Assembly (NCBI RefSeq): GCF_003820355.1
Contig: NZ_RPOK01000004.1
Span: 434,001-498,000, forward strand
DNA: 64,000 nt
Direction of reading: 5' to 3'
Origin: Paralteromonas sediminis
Lineage (GTDB): Bacteria; Pseudomonadota; Gammaproteobacteria; Enterobacterales; Alteromonadaceae
The notes beneath the pieces were generated by a model. That model was not told the origin of the DNA. It was given only the letters and a program-made list of their open reading frames with translations, and did not search any database. The translations under genes were made by a program, and so were the position numbers. Positions 1 to 7,009 of the stretch are shown here, piece by piece; the stretch's first letter is position 1; each line of letters begins with the position of its first letter.

Positions 1-1215
1 GACCCTGATGCCCGCCCTCAGCGTTTATCCTGTGACAAAGACTGTGAATACAAAGAGCGTGACATGGCATTTTCGCCAAATGGCCAGTACCTTGCGCTGA
101 CGCGGCGATACAATCAGTTTAATGAGAATATCTATCTGCTTGATCTGCAAAATAATAATGAGCGTCAGCTTACCTATCACGAACAGGATATCGTTGGTCT
201 GAGTTGGCACCCTAGCGGAAAGAAGCTCGTTTACGGTGTACAGAGTGCGGATAACCGGCGAGGATTTGTGCTCAATATCGAAAACGGCGATATCGAAGCC
301 TTAGGCATAGAAGGTCTCAGTTACCCTAACTTCGCCAGAAATACCCCAGCGTTGTTTTTTCAGCACAGACGTGAGCAATACCAAATAGCCGCATTGCCGA
401 TAGACAATAGTGTATCGAGTAGTCCGTTCCCCGTTTTGCAATCGGGCTACAATCACAAGTACCCTGACTTCTCTTCGGTTTCACGTCGTATTGCTTACGT
501 GTCTAATGAAACAGGCGCCTATGAAATTTGGACAGCTGACAGTCAAGGCAACGATCGCAGACAGCTTACCTTTTTGCAACGCTCAGCCAGCTATCCGCGC
601 TGGTCTCATGATGGTCGCTTTATTGCCTTTCTCGCACCCGATGAAGAAAACAAAGGTGATCATATTTTTATTGTCGAGGCGAGCACACGAAGGGTACAAA
701 AAATAGACAGTCCTTTTTCCCGTCACAATCGTCCTTTCTGGTCGCCTGACGACAACAATATTATGTCGACGGCCTACACATCAACGCATGCTGACATTTA
801 TGAGTTTTCAGTCGGCGCTAACACAGAACCCAAACGAATCACGTTCAATAAGGGCCGATACGGCATTGTTCTAAACGAGGGAAATCTCGTATACAGCACG
901 TGGGGAAACGGCTTGTGGTCACTAAACTTAGTCACAGGGCAATCCAGTCAATTGCTTAATTCAGATACATTTCGGGAAGCTTATGCTTGGGCCGCTACCC
1001 CAACGGGCGTGTACTATTTAGTGGAAGAAAAACAGCATCAGGAACTGCATTTCTTAGACTTTACCAGTAACGCCATCACATTAATGTTAAAAGCACCACT
1101 CTCAACCATCGTCAAAGATGGCGCATTGCGTATTGACCCTGCCCAACAACGTATTTTATTCACTAAAACGCTGTTTAATCAGTCAGATATCAAATACATT
1201 CAGATGAAACCGTAA
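1..1215 (+). CDS. TolB-like beta-propeller (PD40) protein, 3' part
   Basis: The reading frame is open to the left edge, so the gene begins outside the window and only its last 404 residues are seen. At least three PD40-type blades can be read, each ending in a D/W-rich segment such as 'GLSWHPSGKKLVYG' or 'YPRWSHDGRFIAFL'. These are typical of TolB-like WD40 propellers. In Alteromonadales such propellers often form the C-terminal half of CadC/ToxR-type transmembrane winged-helix regulators. That this protein is one is inference, because the N-terminus is missing. It ends 14 bases from the convergent DUF5062-like gene, with no terminator seen between them. Confidence 0.7.
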   Translation, partial: DPDARPQRLSCDKDCEYKERDMAFSPNGQYLALTRRYNQFNENIYLLDLQNNNERQLTYHEQDIVGLSWHPSGKKLVYGVQSADNRRGFVLNIENGDIEALGIEGLSYPNFARNTPALFFQHRREQYQIAALPIDNSVSSSPFPVLQSGYNHKYPDFSSVSRRIAYVSNETGAYEIWTADSQGNDRRQLTFLQRSASYPRWSHDGRFIAFLAPDEENKGDHIFIVEASTRRVQKIDSPFSRHNRPFWSPDDNNIMSTAYTSTHADIYEFSVGANTEPKRITFNKGRYGIVLNEGNLVYSTWGNGLWSLNLVTGQSSQLLNSDTFREAYAWAATPTGVYYLVEEKQHQELHFLDFTSNAITLMLKAPLSTIVKDGALRIDPAQQRILFTKTLFNQSDIKYIQMKP

Positions 1216-1229
1216 GCAAGCACGCTGTG

Positions 1230-1490
1230 TTATTTCAACAGCTCATGGTCGGGTGGAAGCTGCTTCATGATCCACAACACCAGACGTCGTTTTAAACTTG
1301 CCAGGTCTTCTTTATCTTCAGGTAACGGCGCTATTAATTTATCATGCACCAACAGGCGATAGAGGCTTTCTACTTTATCTTTTGATGCATCAGAGGAAGA
1401 AAACGATTTGTATCCACGTTTTACGGCATAGTGTTCTGCAACCACCAGCGCTTTTTTGAGCAGGGCATTTTCGTTTTTGATTTTCTTCAT
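1230..1490 (-). CDS. Small DUF5062-like protein
   Basis: This is an 86-residue charged, mostly helical protein with no signal peptide or membrane segment. The start MKKIKNENALLKKAL and the 'YAVKRGYKSF' segment resemble the DUF5062 family of short gammaproteobacterial proteins of unknown function. That call is from memory. Its ATG overlaps the stop of the upstream LURP-one-like gene (TAATG), so the two are probably translated in a coupled way from one mRNA. No catalytic motif is visible. Confidence 0.6.
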   Translation of the reverse strand: MKKIKNENALLKKALVVAEHYAVKRGYKSFSSSDASKDKVESLYRLLVHDKLIAPLPEDKEDLASLKRRLVLWIMKQLPPDHELLK

Positions 1491-1987
1491 TAGTCACCGC
1501 CTACAGCACCGCTGTCTTTGTGTTGAATTCTGTCTACTACGATAACAGTGGCCAATAATTGTGGTGTAAGAGACGTGTCGACAATATCCACCCCATAGCT
1601 ATCGGTAAAGCTAAAAAGCTTTTTTGACACACTCGCCAGGCGTTGCCCCTGCCGTGTTATTTCATACTCGTGCTGCCAGAGGTTTCCCGTCATCTCCAGT
1701 TGCCCCTCTGGCGTGTCTATGGTGAATCGACTTGTCCAGAACGGCCAGAATCGCTTTTTGATTAACCATTCACTGCCGTCAATATTCACTAGCCTGCATG
1801 CGGGTAATAAAGACAGATATTTGCGTTTAATTTGCAATATTGGGCGTTCATTCTGATCGAATAACGTTTGGCTGCTCGACACGCTAAGCAGTTTTCCCTT
1901 CGCCGTAAACGCAACGGCACCTCGCTCATCCTCAATCGTGAAACTGTCGGTGAGACTAAAAAACTTTTGATTAATGCGGTATTTCAT
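1490..1987 (-). CDS. LURP-one-related (LOR/DUF567) family protein
   Basis: The 165-residue protein has the repeated beta-strand pattern of the LOR/tubby-like fold, including 'KYRINQKFFSLTDSFTI', 'PILQIKRKYLSLLP' and 'YEITRQGQRLASVSKKLFSFTDSY'. The family is known from plant LURP1 and many bacteria. Its biochemical role in bacteria is not established; membrane or lipid association has been suggested for the fold. I chose the ATG at 1987 because it follows a strong GGGAGG ribosome site. The frame stays open 10 codons further up (to 2017), without a comparable site. It heads a two-gene unit with the DUF5062-like gene. Confidence 0.75.
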   Translation of the reverse strand: MKYRINQKFFSLTDSFTIEDERGAVAFTAKGKLLSVSSSQTLFDQNERPILQIKRKYLSLLPACRLVNIDGSEWLIKKRFWPFWTSRFTIDTPEGQLEMTGNLWQHEYEITRQGQRLASVSKKLFSFTDSYGVDIVDTSLTPQLLATVIVVDRIQHKDSGAVGGD

Positions 1988-2051
1988 CGAGCCTCCCATG
2001 CTGATGGCTTTGCTCATCTAATCAGTATTTTTCAATAACTGCAATGCTCCA

Positions 2052-3404
2052 TTAAAAGGTGAGGGTAAAACACGCACCACCTTGTGCCTGATTCGTCACT
2101 TTAACATCACCGCCATGGGCAATCATAACCTGGCGAGTAAGTGCGAGACCGACGCCCGATCCGTCTCTCTTGGTTGTGAAGAAAGGCACAAAAATTCGAT
2201 CGACAATGTCCGGGGCGATCCCTGGACCGTTATCACTCACCGTGATTACACAGTGATTCCGACGATTTATATAGGCATGGATGTCGACCTGAGGTTGACC
2301 TGATCCCGTTAATGCCTGTTGTGCATTTTTTAGGAGATTGATGAGAACTTGCTCGATCATGCCAATATCTACGTTAAATGATAGGGATTTAGGTTCAATG
2401 TGAATGCGTAATGAAATGCCAGATTCTGGCCAGTCCTGTGCAGCAAGTTGCGTAACATTGTCGAGCAGCTCTGCCACTGAAACGGCTTGCTTATTCGGCG
2501 GGGGCAAACGGGTTAGTCTTCGATAGCTACTCACGAAATGCATCAGGCTGTTACTGCGTTTTGATAGCCTCAACGTGGCGTCCTGAACGTCTTGAAGCTG
2601 TGTCCGAACGTTTTCTGATAAATCGTCTTCTCGCATGATATCGTTAACTAAATCAGAGGCAGTTTCGGCTAACGACGCAACAGGAGTGATACTATTCATA
2701 ATCTCATGGGTCAATACCCGTACCAGATCCTGCCATGCCTGAAGTTGAGCTGCGCCGAGCTCACTGCGGATGTCCTGTAAACTTACCAACTTATCCTGCA
2801 CGCCCGCTGTTATCACGTGTGTTGCTGACAAAGACAGTTGATGTGTCATGCCCTCGCTTTCAATACTCAAAAGTTTGCGCTCACCCGGAACAAGATGCAT
2901 TAAGGCCTCGGGTAATGCTGCATCAAACTCACTTAGTTCATCCAGCTTCTGTGCCAGCTGGCTCCCAAATAGTCGCCTCGCACTGTGATTCCAGAGCGTG
3001 ATGCGACCATCACCGTGCAAACTAAGTAAAGGCACTGGCACTTGCTCAATAAGTGCCTTTAGGTGTCGCAATGTTTGTTCCTGACTCTCCCTGTCAGATT
3101 GAAAACGATTGGCAATATCTGTAAACGCTTCACCAAGTTGTTCAAAACCGGCACCGTATCCCTGATAGTCAAAACGTTGATTCAACTCACCATGCCTGAC
3201 AGTTTCCAAAAATCGGGCAAGTTCTGCATTGGTGAGATTCACAAAGCGCAGTGCTTCATAAACTAACCCTATGAGTACCAAAACAGAAAGTAGCACGCTC
3301 GCCTGATATCCAGGTTGGGAAAACAGCCATCCGACAAGCAGGACAGAACCCAATATCAAACATACACGCACTGTCAGGAGCACAGAAAAACGTTTAAAAC
3401 CCAT
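2052..3404 (-). CDS. NtrY/NtrB-like sensor histidine kinase
   Basis: This 450-residue membrane kinase has two N-terminal transmembrane segments (about residues 8-28 and 34-53), a HAMP-like linker and a PAS-like domain (about 115-215). The HisKA box is 'RVLTHEIMNSITP' with phospho-accepting His233. The C-terminal HATPase has its N, G1 ('DNGPGIAPDI') and G2 ('SGVGLAL') boxes. It overlaps the upstream sigma-54 regulator gene by 11 bases, so the two form one operon and surely a cognate pair. The divergent efflux operon is the obvious target. There is almost no periplasmic loop, so the signal is probably sensed in the membrane or cytoplasm (inference). Confidence 0.88.
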   Translation of the reverse strand: MGFKRFSVLLTVRVCLILGSVLLVGWLFSQPGYQASVLLSVLVLIGLVYEALRFVNLTNAELARFLETVRHGELNQRFDYQGYGAGFEQLGEAFTDIANRFQSDRESQEQTLRHLKALIEQVPVPLLSLHGDGRITLWNHSARRLFGSQLAQKLDELSEFDAALPEALMHLVPGERKLLSIESEGMTHQLSLSATHVITAGVQDKLVSLQDIRSELGAAQLQAWQDLVRVLTHEIMNSITPVASLAETASDLVNDIMREDDLSENVRTQLQDVQDATLRLSKRSNSLMHFVSSYRRLTRLPPPNKQAVSVAELLDNVTQLAAQDWPESGISLRIHIEPKSLSFNVDIGMIEQVLINLLKNAQQALTGSGQPQVDIHAYINRRNHCVITVSDNGPGIAPDIVDRIFVPFFTTKRDGSGVGLALTRQVMIAHGGDVKVTNQAQGGACFTLTF

Positions 3405-4809
3405 ATTTTTCCATCCTTCTATACAAAGCGGCCCGGGTTAACCCAAGTGCTTTTGCGGCATGACTAATATTGTATCTGTATGTTTTCAGTGCACGAGCAA
3501 TGGTTTGCTTTTCAATATCTTCCAAATTAAATCCAACATCATCGGTCGGTTCTTTACCAACGGATGCAGAAGGCGCCTTTTCAGCGGGAGGTGAAACAGT
3601 CTGATCATGAGCTGCCAATTGCAAATCCGCCGATGTGAGCACACTGGACTGACATAATATAACCGCCCTCTCAACTACGTGTTGCAATTCCCTTATGTTG
3701 CCAGGCCACTGATAACGGCGCATCACCTCTATCGCGCCAGCATCAAGGCTCAATTCAGACTTGTGATATTTACGGCTGTAATAGGCAAGATAGTGCTCAG
3801 CAATGATGGCAATATCCTCTTCTCTCTCCCTTAAGGGCGGCAAAGTAACCTCGACGGTATTTAACCGGTAGAGCAAATCTCGTCTAAACAGATTGTCATC
3901 CAATAATGTCTGTTTAGGTGTATTAGTTGCCGCCACAATTCTTACGTTGAAAGGAACCGGTTTATTTGCCCCTAAAGGGGTAATTTCGCGCTGCGCGAGT
4001 ACTGCCAATAGTTTAGCCTGCAAATGCAATGGCAGGTTTCCCACTTCATCGAGGAATAAGGTGCCTCCTTCAGCCGCCTGAATGCGCCCGATTCGGTCTT
4101 CATTTGCGCCCGTAAATGCCCCTTTTTTGTGCCCAAACAATTCACTTTCAAACAAGGATTCAGATACTGCGCCTAAATCAACGGTTATAAACACCTGTTC
4201 GCCACGCTGACTCTGACTGTGAATGGCGCGCGCAATCACCTCTTTTCCTGTTCCATTTTCGCCAAGTATTAACACATTTGCATCTGTTGGTGCGCTTCTT
4301 TGAACAACACTTAATACGTCTTTCATCTTAGCAGACTGACTAATAATGGGCTGCGCATGCTGATTTGACAGTTGAGCGAGACATTTGTTGGTATGCCTCA
4401 ATGCAGATGCTTCTGTGCGTGACCTTCCAAGTTTTACCGCAGTCGAGACCGTTGAGACCACTTTATCGTTTTGCCAAGGTTTGGAGATAAAGTCTGTCGC
4501 CCCGCGCTTCATGGCGTCTACTGCAACGTCCACACCGCCGTGAGCCGTAATCATAATCACCACTGCCTGAGGCTCAATCGACAGTATTTTTTCGAGCCAA
4601 AGGTAACCTTGCTGACCACTGCTTTCGCCTGGCCCAAAATTCATGTCCAACAAAATGGCATCGAAATCAAAATCGCCGAGTAATTTAGGGATATTTTCAG
4701 GCCTGTTGCATATCTCGACGTCTTCAAAGTGTCGCTTGAGCAGAAGTTTACCTGCTACAAGGATATCCTCTTCATCATCGACTAACAGTATACGACCTGG
4801 TTGTTTCAT
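3394..4809 (-). CDS. Sigma-54-dependent NtrC-family response regulator
   Basis: The 471-residue regulator has the full NtrC layout: receiver (1-120, phospho-site Asp55 in 'ILLDMNF'), AAA+ domain with Walker A 'GENGTGKE', the sigma-54 contact loop GAFTGA, 'GGTLFLDEV' Walker B, and a C-terminal Fis-type helix-turn-helix ('ISHAAKALGLTRAALYRRM'). All residues for phosphorylation and sigma-54 activation are present. It is co-transcribed with the downstream kinase. Its start lies 22 bases from the first of three repeated operator sites that precede the divergent efflux operon. It therefore probably activates that operon and may control its own expression. Confidence 0.92.
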   Translation of the reverse strand: MKQPGRILLVDDEEDILVAGKLLLKRHFEDVEICNRPENIPKLLGDFDFDAILLDMNFGPGESSGQQGYLWLEKILSIEPQAVVIMITAHGGVDVAVDAMKRGATDFISKPWQNDKVVSTVSTAVKLGRSRTEASALRHTNKCLAQLSNQHAQPIISQSAKMKDVLSVVQRSAPTDANVLILGENGTGKEVIARAIHSQSQRGEQVFITVDLGAVSESLFESELFGHKKGAFTGANEDRIGRIQAAEGGTLFLDEVGNLPLHLQAKLLAVLAQREITPLGANKPVPFNVRIVAATNTPKQTLLDDNLFRRDLLYRLNTVEVTLPPLREREEDIAIIAEHYLAYYSRKYHKSELSLDAGAIEVMRRYQWPGNIRELQHVVERAVILCQSSVLTSADLQLAAHDQTVSPPAEKAPSASVGKEPTDDVGFNLEDIEKQTIARALKTYRYNISHAAKALGLTRAALYRRMEKYGF

Positions 4810-4830
4810 ATCTGCGCTCTCTTCTTTTTA

Positions 4831-4848
4831 GTGTTCACCAGCGTACAC
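4831..4848. promoter_or_regulatory. Enhancer site 1 (UAS) for the NtrC-like regulator
   Basis: The site reads GTGTTC-ACCAGC-GTACAC, an imperfect palindrome fitting TGT(T/A)C-N6-G(T/A)ACA. Two more copies follow at 4852 and 4876. They lie between the regulator gene and a -24/-12 promoter, the usual layout for enhancer sites of sigma-54 activators. Binding by the neighbouring regulator is inference. Confidence 0.65.
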
Positions 4849-4851
4849 CCG

Positions 4852-4869
4852 GTGTTCAAAAACGTACAG
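4852..4869. promoter_or_regulatory. Enhancer site 2 (UAS)
   Basis: The site reads GTGTTC-AAAAAC-GTACAG and has the same pattern as site 1. It starts 21 bases after site 1, two helical turns, which puts both on the same face of the DNA. Together with site 3 it forms a larger inverted repeat (GGTGTTCA 4851-4858 with TGAACACC 4887-4894; GTACAGTT 4864-4871 with AACTGTAC 4874-4881). Confidence 0.7.
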
Positions 4870-4875
4870 TTAAAA

Positions 4876-4893
4876 CTGTACAAAAATGAACAC
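4876..4893. promoter_or_regulatory. Enhancer site 3 (UAS)
   Basis: The site reads CTGTAC-AAAAAT-GAACAC, the mirror image of site 2. The two together make a nearly perfect 44-base palindrome (4851-4894). Its centre is about 60 bases upstream of the -24 element. Confidence 0.7.
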
Positions 4894-4931
4894 CAAAGAA
4901 AATAAACATTTAAAAACAATACCTTAAAACA

Positions 4932-4947
4932 TGGAATGCTTCTTGTA
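4932..4947 (+). promoter_or_regulatory. Sigma-54 (-24/-12) promoter of the efflux operon
   Basis: TGGAATGCTTCTTGTA matches the sigma-54 pattern TGGCAC-N5-TTGCA, with GG and G(T) exactly ten bases apart; the only change at the -12 core is GT for GC. The start of transcription would be near 4958. The enhancer sites upstream and the GAFTGA regulator next door support this reading. It also rules out the first ATG of the frame (4936), which lies inside the promoter. Confidence 0.7.
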
Positions 4948-4995
4948 ATACTTAGGGTATCTATCAATCTCAGCCAATGTTCAATTAGGAAAGCA

Positions 4996-6297
4996 ATGCA
5001 TAAGTTAACCAGCATAAGTGCGGAGCCAACATCAACGCCTCCCTCTGTATCGGGTGCAGGGATGGACAGAAAGATTTCTGTTAAAAAGCCATTGTGGAAG
5101 AAGCCAATACTTTTTCTCATCGGCGCGGCTCTAATCATCAGCGCACTCTTCTTATTTGACCGCACCGCAGAGCGGACCCTTTCTGTTGAAGGTAACCGCT
5201 TAACAGTATCAGAGGTGTTTGAGGGGACTTTTGAAGACTTCATTCCCATCCGCGGACGTGTCATGCCATCAAGAACACTTTTCTTAGATGCTGTTGAAGG
5301 CGGCCGTGTTGAGCGTATTCTGGTGGAAGACGGTGCCATGCTAAGCGAGGGGGATCTCATCGTAGAGCTCTCAAATACAAGTTTACAGCTGTCTGTGCTT
5401 GAAAATGAAGCGAGGGTTGCTGAGCAACTCAATACCATAAGAACCATCGAATTGAACCTTGAGCAAAACAGATTGCAGCACAAACGCAATCTTGTCGATA
5501 TTGAATACCAAATCAAATTACTCACCCGAAAGCTTGCACAGGAACAAACCTTACTGGCGCAGAATTCGATCAGTAAAACACAGTACGATGACACACAAGA
5601 CACACTAACTTGGTATAAACAGCGTCTTCAGCTAACCAAAGAAAGTCAGGCTTCTGACAGTCGCATGCAGGAAGCTCAACTGGCGTTTTTGCGAGAAACA
5701 GGTAGCCGGCTTGAACACAACCTATCTATCTCTCAACAAACTCTCGATAACATGAATTTACGCGCCCCTATCAGTGGCAAATTGTCTGGTTTTGATATTG
5801 AAGTAGGACAGAGTATTGGACGTGGCGAGCGCATAGGTCAAATAGATATTCCCGATGATTTTAAAGTGACGGTTCTGGTTGACGAGTTTTATCTAAACCG
5901 CGTGGATATTGGCCAGGTTGCTCAATATGACGACTTTGAACTGGTTATCAGCAAAATCTACCCACAAGTACAAAACGGCCAGTTCGAAGTTGACCTGACC
6001 TTTATTGGTGAACAGCCTCAAACCATTCGTCGCGGGCAGTCTTTACAGATGAAATTAACGCTAGGCGATGCCTCATCCGCCACACTTATACCCAATGGTT
6101 CTTTCTATCAGGACACAGGCGGAAATTGGGTATTTGTGGTGAGTGATGACGGCTCACAGGCAAATAAGCGAACAGTAAGGCTAGGCAGAAGAAACAATAC
6201 CGTGATTGAAGTTATTGAAGGGCTGGAGCCCGGAGAACGTGTGGTTACCAGTGCCTACAGCAATTATCTAGATATGCAAGTTTTGCGTTTACAGTAA
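4996..6297 (+). CDS. HlyD/MacA-family efflux periplasmic adaptor
   Basis: This is a 433-residue membrane fusion protein. One transmembrane anchor (about residues 34-52, 'PILFLIGAALIISALFLF') is followed by a lipoyl/barrel-sandwich half ('VERILVEDGAMLSEGDLIVEL'), a long coiled-coil hairpin, the second lipoyl half ('LRAPISGKLSGFDIEVGQSI') and C-terminal beta-barrel domains. It would link the inner-membrane ABC transporter to an outer-membrane channel such as TolC. I start at ATG 4996, which has AGGAAAG before it. The in-frame ATG at 4936 lies inside the -24/-12 promoter and cannot be on the mRNA. The ATPase and permease genes follow at once. No outer-membrane channel gene is in the operon. Confidence 0.88.
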   Translation: MHKLTSISAEPTSTPPSVSGAGMDRKISVKKPLWKKPILFLIGAALIISALFLFDRTAERTLSVEGNRLTVSEVFEGTFEDFIPIRGRVMPSRTLFLDAVEGGRVERILVEDGAMLSEGDLIVELSNTSLQLSVLENEARVAEQLNTIRTIELNLEQNRLQHKRNLVDIEYQIKLLTRKLAQEQTLLAQNSISKTQYDDTQDTLTWYKQRLQLTKESQASDSRMQEAQLAFLRETGSRLEHNLSISQQTLDNMNLRAPISGKLSGFDIEVGQSIGRGERIGQIDIPDDFKVTVLVDEFYLNRVDIGQVAQYDDFELVISKIYPQVQNGQFEVDLTFIGEQPQTIRRGQSLQMKLTLGDASSATLIPNGSFYQDTGGNWVFVVSDDGSQANKRTVRLGRRNNTVIEVIEGLEPGERVVTSAYSNYLDMQVLRLQ

Positions 6298-6318
6298 CAG
6301 TACAGCAGGAACAACAAG

Positions 6319-6999
6319 ATGTTAAAACTAAATAATTTAACCCGAAGCTATCAAACCGACGAAGTAGAAACCCTTGCGCTCAATGGTGTGAATATTCAAA
6401 TAGACAAAGGCGAGTTTGTCGCCATTATGGGCCCTTCGGGTTGTGGGAAGTCTACTTTGCTCAACATTATTGGCATGCTCGACAACCCCACTTCGGGTGA
6501 ATATTGGTTTAACGAGCAAAATATTGCCAACTATAAAGAGCATCAGTTGGCAGACATTCGCAAGCGCAATATCGGTTTCATTTTCCAGAATTTTAACTTG
6601 ATTGATGAACTGACCGTTCAGGAAAACATTGAGCTGGCCCTGCTTTATCACGATGTCAGTAGCAGCGAACGTAAGCATCGAGTGGAACAGGTCATGGACA
6701 AAGTTGGCATTGCTCACCGCGCGAAACACATGCCCGGTCAACTATCAGGCGGTCAGCAACAACGTGTTGCCGTCGCCCGAGCTGTAGTGGGTGGCCAGTC
6801 TATGATCCTTGCAGACGAACCAACGGGAAATCTTGACAGTGCGCATGGTCAGGAAGTTATGGAGATGCTGCAGGGATTGAATCAGGAAGGTACAACCATT
6901 GTTATGGTGACACACAGTCCTTCACACGCAGATTATGCCCGTCGCACCATTAACCTGTTTGACGGTCATGTTGTAACAGAAAACGTTAAAGCAGCCTAG
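6319..6999 (+). CDS. MacB/LolD-type ABC transporter ATP-binding protein
   Basis: The 226-residue ATPase has Walker A 'GPSGCGKST', Q-loop 'FQNFNLI', signature 'LSGGQQQR', Walker B 'MILADEPTGNLD' and the switch His in 'MVTHS'. The 'DEPTGNLD' stretch and short size are typical of the MacB/LolD/FtsE group, whose ATPases drive FtsX-type permeases by mechanotransmission. An AGGA ribosome site lies before the ATG. It sits 21 bases after the adaptor gene and 10 bases before the permease gene, so it is the energy subunit of this exporter. Substrate cannot be told from sequence; peptides, lipopeptides or other envelope-active compounds are usual for the family. Confidence 0.92.
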   Translation: MLKLNNLTRSYQTDEVETLALNGVNIQIDKGEFVAIMGPSGCGKSTLLNIIGMLDNPTSGEYWFNEQNIANYKEHQLADIRKRNIGFIFQNFNLIDELTVQENIELALLYHDVSSSERKHRVEQVMDKVGIAHRAKHMPGQLSGGQQQRVAVARAVVGGQSMILADEPTGNLDSAHGQEVMEMLQGLNQEGTTIVMVTHSPSHADYARRTINLFDGHVVTENVKAA

Positions 7000-7009
7000 A
7001 GGTCTTATC

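Noticed and set aside
4936-4995. Upstream ATG start for the HlyD adaptor
   Set aside because: It lies inside the -24/-12 promoter and before the likely transcript start; ATG 4996 has a ribosome site.
4806-5603. 265-codon open frame on the minus strand opposite the HlyD gene
   Set aside because: Ser/Cys-rich, low-complexity translation antisense to a well-supported gene and covering its promoter; a shadow frame.
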